Below, piece after piece: positions 15,261 to 24,513 of a stretch of DNA of 34,229 bases. This stretch comes from Planctomycetota bacterium (lineage in GTDB: Bacteria; Planctomycetota; B15-G4), in contig QNBX01000029.1 of assembly GCA_003644265.1 (NCBI GenBank), positions 1 to 34,229 of the forward strand. The letters are read 5' to 3'. Numbering within the stretch: position 1 is the stretch's first letter; the number at the start of each line of letters is the position of its first letter. The position numbers were made by a program, and so were the translations under genes. The notes beneath the pieces were generated by a model, which saw only the letters and a list, made by a program, of their open reading frames with translations, did not search any database and was not told the DNA's origin.

Positions 15261-17504
15261 ATGACCGGCTCCCGAATCGCCCTCGCCGTGCTCGCCGCCG
15301 TGCTCTTCGTGGCGTCGTCGTGCAGGCCCGAGCCCTCGCCGCCGGCGTGGTCCTCAGGCCAGCTCCTGCTCGACGTGCTGGGCGACGCGCGCATCTTCGA
15401 TGAACAGGGCGGGCGCCTGGCGGCCTTGCCGCTGGACGTCACGGGAGGGCCGGGCGAACTGGCCGTCATGGTGCAGCCCAAGCAGTGGCATCGCGTGGGC
15501 GTGTTCCGCGAGCGCGAGTTCCCCGGCGTGGACATCCCCGACGGCGCGCTGATCTGGGAGGCCGCGCCCGTCGCGCGGCTCTGGCTGGGGGGGCAACGGC
15601 CCAGCCTGCGCTACGCGGGCGAGGAGCTGAAGCCGCTGCGCGTGACCGGCTTCTCGAACGTCTGGCGCGACGCGGCCAGCGGACTGACGTTCTGGTGGCA
15701 ACGCAACGAGGGGCTGCTGACGGCCATCGGCGTCAGGCCGGCCGCTGCCACGCTGCTGTCGTCCCACGCTGCGGAGCCGCCGCCACCTGCGCGCGACGCC
15801 GTGGCCTTGGGCACCACGCAGCTCACGCTGAACAGCGAGACCCGGCGCGCGCTGCTGCTGCCGGTGCCGACGCGGCTGCGTTGGCCGTCACGGGAGCTGC
15901 GCGCTCAGACCCTGGAGCTGACGCTGGGCGTGCAGCCGCGGCTGTTGGGTCAGGACCCGGACGGTCGCGCGCTGCACGTCGTCTCCGGCGAGGCGCCCGT
16001 GGCGCTGACGGTCACGGCCATCACTGCCGACGGCGCGCGCCATGAGCTGTCCTCGCACGTCGTCAGGCAGCGCGGACGCTTCGTGGGCGTGCGCGTCGAT
16101 CTGCGCTCCGTGTCCGGGCAGCGCGTCGCGCTCGAGCTGTCCGCCGAGCCCGTGGCCACCCTCGCGCCGGGCGTCACGCCGGTGTTGGCCCTGGCCGATG
16201 GGCTGTTCTCCGGCGCTCCCCTGGGCAGCGCGAGTGGACGCGGCGGCCGGCCGCACGTGGTGTTGATCCAGCTCGACACGCTGCGCGCCGATCGCCTGGG
16301 CTGCTATGGCTACGAGCGCGACACCTCGCCCGGCCTGGACGCATGGGCCGCCGCGTCCGCCGAGCTGTTCGAGGACGCCGTCTCCGACAGCAACTGGACC
16401 CTGCCCTCGACGGCCACGCTGCTCACGGGGCTGTCGACGCGACAGCACGGTTTGCTGGCCTTTCCCGCGGCGCTCGACGGCGCCACGACCACGCTGGCCG
16501 AGCGCTTGCGCGCCGAGGGCTACGACACCTTTGCCCAGACCGAGGGTGGCTTCGTGTCGCCGGCCTTCGGCATGGACCGGGGCTTCGAGGTCTTTGAGGT
16601 ACAGCCGGCCCAGGCCTCCGACTGGAGCGCGTCGCTGTCACGCCTGGCCGAGCGCGGGGACGACCGGCCCGTGTTCCTGTTTCTGCACACCTACCGCGCC
16701 CACGCGCCCTGGGCGCCGGACACGCGCTTTGCCGACCTGGACGCGCCCTACGACGGCCCCCTGGCCGGGCTGCACCTGGACGACGGCGTGCTCGGGCGCC
16801 TGAGCAACGGCCTGATTCCGAGCGGCGAGGCCGAGGTGCGCGAGGTCAACCGCCGCTACGACGCGGCGGTGCGGCGCCTGGACGACGTGGTCAGCGCGTT
16901 CCTGGCCGAGCTGGGCGCGCTGGTTCCGCCCGAAGATCGCCTGGTCATCATCACCTCCGACCACGGCGAGCACCTGTTTGAGCACGGCCACATCAGCCAC
17001 GGCAAGACGCTCTTTGACGCGGTACTCAAGGTGCCCCTGCTGGTGAGCTGGCCCGGCGCCCAGAGGCGCGGGCGCAACGCGGCGCCGGCCGCTGGAGTGG
17101 ACGTGGTGCCCACGGTGCTCGACGTGCTGGGCCTGCCCGCGCCCGAGCCGCTCGCCGGTCGCAGCCTCGTCTCGCTGAGCGCAGGCGACGGCGACGTGCT
17201 GCGCGTGAGCCAGCACGCCAGCTCCGCCCACGCGGTGCTGCGCGACGGCTACAAGTTGGTGGTCGGGCGCACCCGCGGGGAGCAGCAACCACCCAGCGCC
17301 GGCGGCCTGTTCCAGCGCTCCAGCGACCCCGGCGAGACCGCGGACGTGCTGTCCGAGCAGCCGGCGCGGGCGGCCGAGCTGGCGCGCGCGCTCGACCGCT
17401 GGCTCCAGGATCACCCGCCGCTGCGCAGGCACGACAGCACGGCGGAGCTGGACCCCGAGCTGCTCAACACGTTGCTGCAGTTGGGCTACTTGGGGGACGG
17501 CTAG
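15261..17504 (+). CDS. Lipoprotein of the alkaline phosphatase/sulfatase superfamily with Thr nucleophile (copy 1)
   Basis: Exported enzyme of 747 residues annotated by fold as a sulfatase. The signal peptide ends ASSC, with lipid-modified Cys21 likely. Residues ~30-325 are an unrecognised beta-rich region. The catalytic domain starts near 330 with VVLIQLDTLRADRLG (metal ligand Asp339). The nucleophile motif reads NWTLPSTATLLTG, with Thr380 where sulfatases have the Cys or Ser converted to formylglycine. Asp567-His568 (SDHGEHLFEHG) and His580-Gly-Lys complete the metal and substrate sites. Because Thr cannot become formylglycine, a phospho- or phosphono-ester hydrolase or transferase activity is more likely than sulfate cleavage; Thr nucleophiles are known in LTA synthase-type relatives. 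It forms an operon with the next gene, two bases downstream. Confidence 0.85.
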   Translation: MTGSRIALAVLAAVLFVASSCRPEPSPPAWSSGQLLLDVLGDARIFDEQGGRLAALPLDVTGGPGELAVMVQPKQWHRVGVFREREFPGVDIPDGALIWEAAPVARLWLGGQRPSLRYAGEELKPLRVTGFSNVWRDAASGLTFWWQRNEGLLTAIGVRPAAATLLSSHAAEPPPPARDAVALGTTQLTLNSETRRALLLPVPTRLRWPSRELRAQTLELTLGVQPRLLGQDPDGRALHVVSGEAPVALTVTAITADGARHELSSHVVRQRGRFVGVRVDLRSVSGQRVALELSAEPVATLAPGVTPVLALADGLFSGAPLGSASGRGGRPHVVLIQLDTLRADRLGCYGYERDTSPGLDAWAAASAELFEDAVSDSNWTLPSTATLLTGLSTRQHGLLAFPAALDGATTTLAERLRAEGYDTFAQTEGGFVSPAFGMDRGFEVFEVQPAQASDWSASLSRLAERGDDRPVFLFLHTYRAHAPWAPDTRFADLDAPYDGPLAGLHLDDGVLGRLSNGLIPSGEAEVREVNRRYDAAVRRLDDVVSAFLAELGALVPPEDRLVIITSDHGEHLFEHGHISHGKTLFDAVLKVPLLVSWPGAQRRGRNAAPAAGVDVVPTVLDVLGLPAPEPLAGRSLVSLSAGDGDVLRVSQHASSAHAVLRDGYKLVVGRTRGEQQPPSAGGLFQRSSDPGETADVLSEQPARAAELARALDRWLQDHPPLRRHDSTAELDPELLNTLLQLGYLGDG

Positions 17505-17506
17505 AG

Positions 17507-19729
17507 ATGTCCTCGCGCTGGCCTTTGCTCGCCGCTCCGTTGACGCTGTTGTGCCTGCTGTCGTGTGGTGATGAGGCGTCGCGTCACGACCCCGCGTCGC
17601 GGCCGAGCGTTGGGCCGGGCCGGCGCCGAGTGTTGCCGCTGGCGACCGCCACGGCGAAGACGCGCCTCGCGCCGCTGTTGGCGCAGCCGCTCGATGTTGC
17701 CCTCAAGCAGCATGGGTCTTGGGAGCACGCCTTGGCGACCTTGCCCAACGCCAGCTACCGCGTGACGCTGCACTTTGCCGGAGAGGCGCCCCGGTTGCTG
17801 GCCGGGCCCGATCAGCGCAGCGGCCTGCGTCGTCTCACCCCCGTGTCGCAGCGCGCGGGCTTCGTCGAAGCGACCATCCAGCCGGAGCACGACGCCGCCT
17901 GGCTCGTCGTGCGCGCGCGTGACGGCGACGTGCTGCTGGAGCGCATCGAGGTACGCCCCTGGGCCACCGCCAAGAACGCCTTGGCCCAGGCGGAGGCGGG
18001 CCAGCTGGCGCCGATCGAGCTCGACCGCGAGGTCCGTCCGGGCTGGGTGCTGGCGCCCGGCGGTGAGCAGCGCCTGCCCGTGGTGCTGCCCGCCGACGCC
18101 ACGCGCCTGACTCTGGCCGTGGGCCCCCAGCCCGACGGCGAGCGCGAGCCCGCCGAGCTGGTGCTGACCTGGACCGAAGGCGCGGGCGCGGGCTCTGGCC
18201 GCCGCGAGCCCCAGGAGCTGCTGCGCGTGGCGGTGCAGGGCTCCCGCCGCCGCTGGCGCGAGCAGCGCCTGCCGCTCTCCGGCCTGGCGGGCCGCACCGG
18301 CACCCTGACCCTCAGCAACGCGGGGCCCGGCGCGCTGGTGGTCGACATCCCCGAGCTGCACTGCGAGTCCGGGGCCACGCGCCCCAACCTCGTGATCGTC
18401 TCGCTCGACACCACACGCCCGGACCGCCTGGGCGCCTACGGCTACGAGCGCGACACCACGCCGCGTCTGCGCCAGCTGGCCGCCGCCGGCGTGCTGTGCG
18501 AGGACGTGCTCTCAGTCTCGGCCTACACCCTGCCCTCACACGCCACGTTGTTCAGCGGCATGCACCCGCTGGGTCACGGCGTGGTGCACCCGGGGCACGC
18601 GCTCGACACATCCAAGGTGCCGCTGCTGGCCGACCTGCTGCGCGCGCGCGGGTACGCCACGCGCGCCTTCACGGGCGGTGGCTACCTGAGCCCCGACTAT
18701 GGCTTCCACCACGGCTTCGGGTCCTACGGCCTGCACGATCCGGCGCGGCCGGTGACCCAGGCCGAGCGCGAGTGGATGATGGAGGACAGCGCCCGCGGCG
18801 GCGCGCACGCGGAGCGCGTCGTCGCCCTGGGCTGGCCGGCGATGCTGAAGTGGATCGGCGCTCGGCGCGAGGTGCCGTTCTTCCTGTTTGTGCAGACCTA
18901 CGCCATCCACGACTATCGCGCGGGGAGCGAGCGCTCGCGCTACGGCGCGCCCCCGGAGGGCCAGGGCGCGGTGCCCCTGCGCACGCTGGAGCGCCAGCGG
19001 GACGAGCCCTACGACGCGCTCGAGCAGCGCGAGCTCGGCGACATCTACGACGGCGCCATCCGACGCATGGACGGTTTGCTGGGCAGGCTCATCGATCGGC
19101 TGGAGTCGGCCGACGTGGCGCAGCGCACCATCATCGTGGTGCTCTCGGATCACGGCGAGACCCTGGGCGAACACAACCTCGGCGCGGTGTCGGGAGTGGG
19201 GCACGGCTTCGGGCTGTGGGACGAGCAGGTGCGCGTGCCCTTGATCGTGGTGGCGCCGGGGCTCGCGCCGGGTCGCGTCAGCCGGCGCGTCTCGCTGCTG
19301 GACGTGGCGCCCACGCTGCTGGAGCTGCTGGACGTGCCGGCGCCGGACGCCATGCAGGGCCGCTCGCTGCTGGCGCTGCTGCGCGGAGACCCGGACGCGC
19401 CGCCACCGTCGCCGGTGCTGCTCGATCTGGACACGCCCGTGGCGCGCGCGCGGGCGCTCTATCACCAGGACGCCAAGCTGATCCTGGGCGACCCCGAGGC
19501 CTGGGTCACGCACCCCGTGATCCAGCCCGCGTGGTTGTTCGACCGCCGCAAGGATCCGACGGAGCAGCACGACCTCGCCGCCAGCCGCCCGCGCGACGTC
19601 GAGCGTCTGACCGAGCAGCTGCAGGCGCTGGTGCAGTTCTACCGCGTCACCGGCGGCGGGCCGGCCCAGGCCGAGCTGTCGCCCGAGACCCTGCAGGCGC
19701 TGGCCGAGCTGGGCTACCTGGAGCGCTGA
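17507..19729 (+). CDS. Lipoprotein of the alkaline phosphatase/sulfatase superfamily with Thr nucleophile (copy 2)
   Basis: Tandem paralogue of the preceding gene, 740 residues. The signal peptide ends LLSC, with Cys20 the likely lipid anchor. An N-terminal beta-rich region (~30-285) has the same position and size as in copy 1 but clearly diverged sequence. The catalytic domain opens with LVIVSLDTTRPDRLGAYGY (Asp301), then YTLPSHATLFSG with Thr341 as predicted nucleophile. Asp548-His549 (SDHGETLGEH) and His566 follow. As in copy 1, the formylglycine-forming Cys/Ser is absent, so a classical sulfatase reaction is unlikely. The start is two bases after the copy 1 stop, giving translational linkage. 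The two enzymes may act on different linkages of one surface or imported polymer. The gene is convergent with the porin remnant. Confidence 0.85.
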   Translation: MSSRWPLLAAPLTLLCLLSCGDEASRHDPASRPSVGPGRRRVLPLATATAKTRLAPLLAQPLDVALKQHGSWEHALATLPNASYRVTLHFAGEAPRLLAGPDQRSGLRRLTPVSQRAGFVEATIQPEHDAAWLVVRARDGDVLLERIEVRPWATAKNALAQAEAGQLAPIELDREVRPGWVLAPGGEQRLPVVLPADATRLTLAVGPQPDGEREPAELVLTWTEGAGAGSGRREPQELLRVAVQGSRRRWREQRLPLSGLAGRTGTLTLSNAGPGALVVDIPELHCESGATRPNLVIVSLDTTRPDRLGAYGYERDTTPRLRQLAAAGVLCEDVLSVSAYTLPSHATLFSGMHPLGHGVVHPGHALDTSKVPLLADLLRARGYATRAFTGGGYLSPDYGFHHGFGSYGLHDPARPVTQAEREWMMEDSARGGAHAERVVALGWPAMLKWIGARREVPFFLFVQTYAIHDYRAGSERSRYGAPPEGQGAVPLRTLERQRDEPYDALEQRELGDIYDGAIRRMDGLLGRLIDRLESADVAQRTIIVVLSDHGETLGEHNLGAVSGVGHGFGLWDEQVRVPLIVVAPGLAPGRVSRRVSLLDVAPTLLELLDVPAPDAMQGRSLLALLRGDPDAPPPSPVLLDLDTPVARARALYHQDAKLILGDPEAWVTHPVIQPAWLFDRRKDPTEQHDLAASRPRDVERLTEQLQALVQFYRVTGGGPAQAELSPETLQALAELGYLER

Positions 19730-19753
19730 GGCTGGCTGCCGGCGAGGCGGCCG

Positions 19754-21003
19754 CTACAGCCGCCACTCTGCGCGCAGGCCCACCACCAGCGCGTCATCCA
19801 GGCCGGCGCCGCCGGGGTGCACGATGTACTGCACGTCGGGCTTGAGCACCAGGCGAGGGCTGGCCTGCCAGCGCCAGAAGGCCTCGATGGCGGTCTCGTG
19901 GTCCTCGCTCAGGGCGGCGCCGGGCTCGTCGCTCAGCTCCACGCGGGTCACGGCCAGGCCCAGCATGTGGTCGGGCACGAACTCGCTCCAGGTCACGCCG
20001 CCGCCCAGGTGGGTCTCGAACACGGTCAGGTCTGCGTCGGCCTGCCCGAGCTGCATGAAGCTGGCCACGGACTGCCGGCCTCCGCTGTCGTTGGGCGCCG
20101 ACCACAGCTCCTGCTCCAGCATGAGATAGGTGCCGGTGGTGTGGCGCTCGCGGCCGCCGTCGAAGCGCGTGAAGCTGCCGCCGTGTCGCCAGGCGCCCAG
20201 GGACGCGCGGCCGCTGAACTCGTCACCCCAGGTCAGCTCGACCTCGCCCACGGCGAAGCGCTCCACGGGCGAACTCCACACGCTGGACACGCCGTGGCTG
20301 CGGTGTCCTTGCCGGCCGCGGTCGATCCGTCGAACAGGCCCGCCTTGAGCTGCAGCCCCTGGACGGCGCGCCACGCCGCCAGGGCCGCGTAGGCCGGGTC
20401 GGGATAGCTGGGCAGCGCGAACACGGTGGGGCTGAAGCCGAAGGAGCTGTTGAGGAACTCGCCGCCGTGCTGCGTGGTGGCGAACTCGCTGTTGGCGTCG
20501 AGCTTGCCGAGCTTCAGGCGCAGGGCGTCATCGGCCAGGCGTTGCTCGAACCACAGCTCGGCCAGGATCGACCGTCGCGGCCCCTCGATGTTGGAGGCCA
20601 CCTGCAGATCGCCGCTGCGCGCCGAGAGCGGTCCGCCGCCCGTGGCGTACCAGCTCACGTAGGCTGTGGCCCCCGGCATGTCGGCGGCGCGGTCGAGGTC
20701 GGCCCGGATCGAGAGGTCCAGCTTGCGCCCTCGGCTCCAGCCCGTGCTGGCGCCGCCCGACACGTTGCCCAGCAGATCCTGCGACCAGAGCGCCTCGAAG
20801 GTCAGGCCGTTCCAGCTCAAGCCCTCGCCGGGCGTGAGCACCAGCGGCTTGCGCTCGTCGAGCGGGTCCGCGGGCTGGCTCATCAGCGTGGCCAGGCAGA
20901 GTGCCAGGGCGGGCCAGATGGCGAAGCTCCTGTGGGCGGCGCGAAGCAGGGCGGCGCGATGGCGTGCACTGCGCGCCGGGTTGGGGCGGGCGAGGAACCG
21001 CAC
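19754..21003 (-). pseudogene. oprB: OprB-like carbohydrate-selective porin, interrupted by one frameshift
   Basis: Outer-membrane beta-barrel porin for sugar diffusion, in two reading frames. The first frame (open to 20233) contains the hydrophobic signal FAIWPALALCLATL and barrel strands up to GLFDGSTAAGKDT. The second frame resumes at HGVSSVWSSPVE and ends with LKPDVQYIVHPGG and the terminal strand VVGLRAEWRL, all typical of OprB. Joining them at about 20300-20310 gives ~416 residues, the normal length. The shift corresponds to one missing base in a GC-rich stretch. It is either a true recent inactivation or a sequence error. I place the start at a GTG at 21003; the frame is open to an ATG at 21129, but the extra residues look non-coding. 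It is convergent with the AlkP-like pair. Confidence 0.8.
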
Positions 21004-21185
21004 GACGCGGTGCGTCAGGGTGCGAGGCGGGACGGGCGAGCGAGGCTGCGGGTCAGGCGGCGCGTCGGCCGCCGGGGGTCTTCTTGAGAATCGATCGCAT
21101 GTCTTATCTTGCCCGGGCGGCGGGCGCAAGCCAGATGTGCCCGCCTGTGCTTGAGCGGGGCCCCGCGCGCCCGCACCATGGCGCC

Positions 21186-21827
21186 ATGACCACCTCGCAC
21201 GTCTGTCCCCGTCTGGCGCTGCTGGCGCTGGCCCTCTGCTACTTGCCCGCCTGCGTCACGGTGGAGTCCGAGCCGCCGCCACGCTACGTCGTCACGCGCA
21301 CGGCCGATCAGGTCACCTGGATCTCGTCGCTGTCGCAGCGCCTGCGCATCGAGGCCGTGAAGATCGGCCCGCTCCACTTCACGTCCAATACGGGGCGGCT
21401 GGCGCGGCTCTCCACGGTCGAGCGCGTGAACCAGGCGGCGGAGGGCTTCAGCCTGGCCATGCGCAGCGGGCTCGAGCCGCGCTACCAGGTGGTGAGCGAG
21501 GCCGACGAGGGCGTGCTGGTGATGGAGATGACCGTCACCGACCTGGTCACCGAGCCGCGCCTGGTGGGGCTGATCGATGTGCTCGGGGGCGAGCCCTCGG
21601 GCCAGCTCCCGGCGCTGGGCATCGAGGCGCACTTCCTTGACGGCGACACGGGCGAGCTGATCGCCACGCTGATCACCCTGCGCGAGTCGCCCCAGCTCAC
21701 CTACGCCCTGGGTCCCGACGGCGGCGTCGAGGCGTCGAAGGCCGCGTTCCTGCCGCTCGCGCTGCGCCTGCGGGGCGCCTTGGATCGTTCCTGGGACTGG
21801 GCCAGCTCCGCGCCCGCCTCGCGCTGA
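21186..21827 (+). CDS. Putative outer-membrane lipoprotein, DUF3313-like
   Basis: Exported lipoprotein of 213 residues. The signal peptide ends YLPAC, with Cys23 the predicted lipid-modified residue and Val/Thr at positions +2 and +3. The mature part has an Arg-rich segment (SQRLRIEAVKIG) and then a mixed alpha/beta domain with EGVLVMEMTVTDLVTEP and the later strand LGIEAHFLDGDTGELIATL. This pattern recalls DUF3313-type lipoproteins, but I cannot confirm the family. Function is unknown. Its stop codon sits inside a hairpin shared with the convergent kinase gene. It is divergent from the porin. Confidence 0.65.
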   Translation: MTTSHVCPRLALLALALCYLPACVTVESEPPPRYVVTRTADQVTWISSLSQRLRIEAVKIGPLHFTSNTGRLARLSTVERVNQAAEGFSLAMRSGLEPRYQVVSEADEGVLVMEMTVTDLVTEPRLVGLIDVLGGEPSGQLPALGIEAHFLDGDTGELIATLITLRESPQLTYALGPDGGVEASKAAFLPLALRLRGALDRSWDWASSAPASR

Positions 21828-21851
21828 GCGTACAAGCGCCCGTGTAGCTCA
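21825..21851. terminator. Bidirectional hairpin spanning two convergent stop codons
   Basis: TGAGCGTACA pairs with TGTA-GCTCA (one bulged base) around an eight-base loop. Its left arm begins with the stop codon of the lipoprotein and its right arm ends with the reverse complement of the kinase stop. There is no T-tract, so it may act by folding or with Rho. Confidence 0.35.
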
Positions 21852-23675
21852 ACCCGCCGTCATCAGCGGCAACACCAACCGGAAGCTCGCGCCCTGGCCG
21901 CCGGTGTCGTCCAGGTCCAGGTCGCCGCCCAGGCGACGGGCCAGCCCGCGGCACAGGGCCAGGCCGAGTCCCACGCCGGGCACGGCGTCCGGTCCGCGGC
22001 GCTCGAAGGGGCGGAAGACGGCGCGCCGAGCGTTGGCGGGAATGCCGGGGCCGTGGTCGCGGACGGTCAGGTGCAGGTTGGCGCCCGAGACCTGCGCGCG
22101 CAGGTGCACGCGGCGGTCGCTGGCGTCGGCGGCGTACTTGGCGGCGTTGTCCACCAGGTTGAAGAGCACCTGACCCACCAGGGTGGGGTCGCACGAGACG
22201 GCGGTCTCGGTCGCGTCGTTCGTCTCGATGCAGAGCTGCATGCCCGCGGCCAGCGCGCGTCGTTCGAGGTCGGGGCGCAGACTCTCCAACAGCTCGCCCA
22301 CGCTCTGCTGCGTGGCGCGCGGCGCGGTGCGGCCCTCCTCCAGGCGCGCGTACTCCAGCACGTTTTCGACCAGTCGTGAGAGGCGTTCGGACTCGTCGCG
22401 CAGGGTGTGCAGGTACTCGCTGCGGGCGGTCTCGTCGCTGACCATGCCCTCGGCCAGCATCTCGCTGTACATGCGGAAGGTGGTCAGCGGCGTGCGCAGC
22501 TCGTGAGTGACGGCGGTGGCGAAGCGGCTGCGGCGCTCGCCCAGCTCGAGCGTGGCGCGCACGCTGTGACCCGCGGCGCCGGCGGCCAGCAGCGCGGCCA
22601 TCCAGCCCAGGGCCAGGGTCCAGCGCGCGGGCGTCATGCCGGACGGCCCGCTGCTCGGCGGCTCGGGCGTGACCAGCAGCGCGGGCACGGTGGCCAGCTC
22701 CAGGCCGCCAATGTCGGCATCCCCGCGCGCGCGCAGCGAGGCCAGCGGCAGCAGGTCGGTGATCTCGGCCAGCAGCGCGTCGCGCAGCACGGGCCAGTCG
22801 ACGGTGAGGCCCTGCACCAGCGTGCGACCGGCCACCTGCACGCGCCGCGCGAACAGCAGCTCGCGCCCGTCGTCGAACCAGATCGGCACCAGCGGGCCCA
22901 CCACGACGCGACCGCGCGCCGCGTCGAGCGCGCTCTTGGTGGCCGCGCTGAGGTCGGCCAGGGCGCTCGGCTGCAGCGTGTTGGAGATGGCCTGCTGGGC
23001 GGTCTTGGCGCGCTTGCCCAGCTCCTGCCGGTTCTTGAAGGTCTGCTGCTTGCGTCCCGAACTGCTGCGCGTCGCGTCGTCGGCGGGCGGAGCGTTGCTG
23101 GGCGGGGGCGGCGGCGGCGCCTCCTGCTCGGCCACCGGCTGGGCCAGCCGTCCCTCTGAGCGCGCGCTGGCGGCGAGCAGCTCGTCGTATCCGACCCGCG
23201 TGGCCAGCTGCTCCAGGCGCGAGCTGTTGGTCTGCGCCATGTCGGGGCCGATGCAGGTCTGCAGCGCCAGCTCCAGCTGGTTGCCCTCCGGGCCCTGGGG
23301 CGAGCCGAACACGCCGTCGGGTCCCACCTGGAAGTGCAGCGGGAAGACCTCGGAGCCAAACGTCAGCAGCGGCGACGCGGTCAGCACCTCGCCCTTGTCG
23401 AGCGGCTGCAGCATGCGCGTGTAGGCGCGCTCCTGCGGGTAGTAGGACGAGTACTCGAAGTAGGGGCGGGCGGCCTCACGCGCCAGGCGCGGCGCGAGCC
23501 AGGAGTCCATGCGCCACAGGGCCAGGCGCAGGCGCTCCTGCTGCGCGGCGTGGTCGCGGGCCGCGAACTCGGCGCGCTCCAGCTCGAGCACCAGCAGGCT
23601 GACCCACACCAGCACGGCCAGCAGCGCCGCGGCGCCCGCGCCGAACATCCACCACCAGCGGCGCATGCTCCTCAC
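21849..23675 (-). CDS. Membrane sensor histidine kinase of a two-component system
   Basis: Inner-membrane sensor kinase of 608 residues, partner of the regulator at 23672-24400. Two helices (about 8-30 and 352-375) flank a ~320-residue extracytoplasmic sensor region with no recognised domain. That region contains a Pro-rich stretch (residues ~185-200) and a basic segment (RKQQTFKNRQELGKR). The HisKA domain carries His391 in VTHELRTPL. The HATPase has the N-box FNLVDNAAKY, G1 DHGPGIP, F-box FRPFERR and G2 GVGLGLALC. The GTG start at 23675 overlaps the regulator stop (GTGA, 23672-23675); ATG at 23666 is an alternative. The signal is unknown. HELRTPL-type kinases pair with OmpR-class regulators, as here. 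Confidence 0.92.
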   Translation of the reverse strand: MRSMRRWWWMFGAGAAALLAVLVWVSLLVLELERAEFAARDHAAQQERLRLALWRMDSWLAPRLAREAARPYFEYSSYYPQERAYTRMLQPLDKGEVLTASPLLTFGSEVFPLHFQVGPDGVFGSPQGPEGNQLELALQTCIGPDMAQTNSSRLEQLATRVGYDELLAASARSEGRLAQPVAEQEAPPPPPPSNAPPADDATRSSSGRKQQTFKNRQELGKRAKTAQQAISNTLQPSALADLSAATKSALDAARGRVVVGPLVPIWFDDGRELLFARRVQVAGRTLVQGLTVDWPVLRDALLAEITDLLPLASLRARGDADIGGLELATVPALLVTPEPPSSGPSGMTPARWTLALGWMAALLAAGAAGHSVRATLELGERRSRFATAVTHELRTPLTTFRMYSEMLAEGMVSDETARSEYLHTLRDESERLSRLVENVLEYARLEEGRTAPRATQQSVGELLESLRPDLERRALAAGMQLCIETNDATETAVSCDPTLVGQVLFNLVDNAAKYAADASDRRVHLRAQVSGANLHLTVRDHGPGIPANARRAVFRPFERRGPDAVPGVGLGLALCRGLARRLGGDLDLDDTGGQGASFRLVLPLMTAG

Positions 23676-24400
23676 GGAAGGGGCTCCACTTCGGCCAGGC
23701 GGTAGCCCTTGCCGCGCACGGTCAGGAGCACTTCGGGCTCGCCGCCGTCGTCGCCCAGCTTGCCGCGCAGCCGGGCCACGTGCATGTCGACCGTGCGCGT
23801 GTGCAGGCCCTTGGGGTCGAGGCCCCAGACCTGGCGCAGCAGCTCGGCGCGCTCGACGGGGCGCAGGCCGGCGGCGGCCAGGTAGCCCAGCAGCTCGGTC
23901 TCGCGCTCGGAGAGGGAGGCCTCGCGTCCGTCGGGCAGCAGCACGCGACGCGCCACCAGGTCGACGCGGCGGCTCATGACCTCGAAGCGCGGCATGTGTT
24001 GTGGGCGCTCGGGCGCGCGGCGCAGCACGGCGGCCACCCGCGCCAGCAGCTCCTTGGCGCTGAAGGGCTTGACCACGTAGTCATCGGCGCCAGCGCTGAG
24101 CCCGGCCACGCGATCCTCCTCCGCGCCGCGGGCCGTGACCATGATGATGGGCAGCTGCGGGCTGCGCTCACGCAGGCGCGCCAGCACCGTGAAGCCGTCG
24201 GCCCCCGGCAGCATGACGTCCAGAAGCACCAGGTCCGGCGCGCGCGCGCCGGCGCGCTGCAGGGCGTCGAGACCGTCGGCCGTGCCCTCGGCCTCGTAGC
24301 CCGCGAAGGTCAGGGCGTCGATCAGCCCGCGCTGGATGGCGGGGTCGTCCTCCACCACGAGCACGTGGCCGCCGGCGACGGTGTCGTTGGTGGTGCTCAT
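23672..24400 (-). CDS. OmpR-family response regulator
   Basis: DNA-binding regulator of 242 residues. The receiver domain (~12-125) has the acidic pair Glu17-Asp18-Asp19, phosphoacceptor Asp61 in LLDVMLPG, Thr89 in MVTARG and Lys111 in VKPFSAKEL. The winged-helix output domain (~138-238) has LSERETELLGYL, the recognition helix region RTVDMHVARLRGKL and the wing VRGKGYRL. All phosphorylation residues are intact. It is the first gene of a two-gene operon with its kinase. A candidate -10 element lies 68 bases upstream. Its targets may include the nearby VWA gene (24514-25926), upstream on the same strand, but this is only positional. Confidence 0.94.
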   Translation of the reverse strand: MSTTNDTVAGGHVLVVEDDPAIQRGLIDALTFAGYEAEGTADGLDALQRAGARAPDLVLLDVMLPGADGFTVLARLRERSPQLPIIMVTARGAEEDRVAGLSAGADDYVVKPFSAKELLARVAAVLRRAPERPQHMPRFEVMSRRVDLVARRVLLPDGREASLSERETELLGYLAAAGLRPVERAELLRQVWGLDPKGLHTRTVDMHVARLRGKLGDDGGEPEVLLTVRGKGYRLAEVEPLP

Positions 24401-24468
24401 GGCGCGGGTCCGTGCTGCGGGGGTGGGAGCGTGGCGGCGGCGACACGGGAGCTGCCGCGTCGCCGCCG

Positions 24469-24474
24469 ATGATA
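24469..24474 (-). promoter_or_regulatory. Candidate -10 element (TATCAT) for the two-component operon
   Basis: On the minus strand GCGTATCATCGG lies 68 bases before the regulator ATG at 24400. The same hexamer precedes the hybrid kinase at 1934. The gap 24401-24513 holds no gene. No -35 box is clear. Confidence 0.35.
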
Positions 24475-24513
24475 CGCCGGGCGCGCCGACGTCCGAGCCC
24501 CGGGATGGGAGGC

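Noticed and set aside
20901..21185. Longer start for the lipoprotein at 21186
   Set aside because: The added 95 residues are antisense to the porin start, and the signal peptide begins at 21186.
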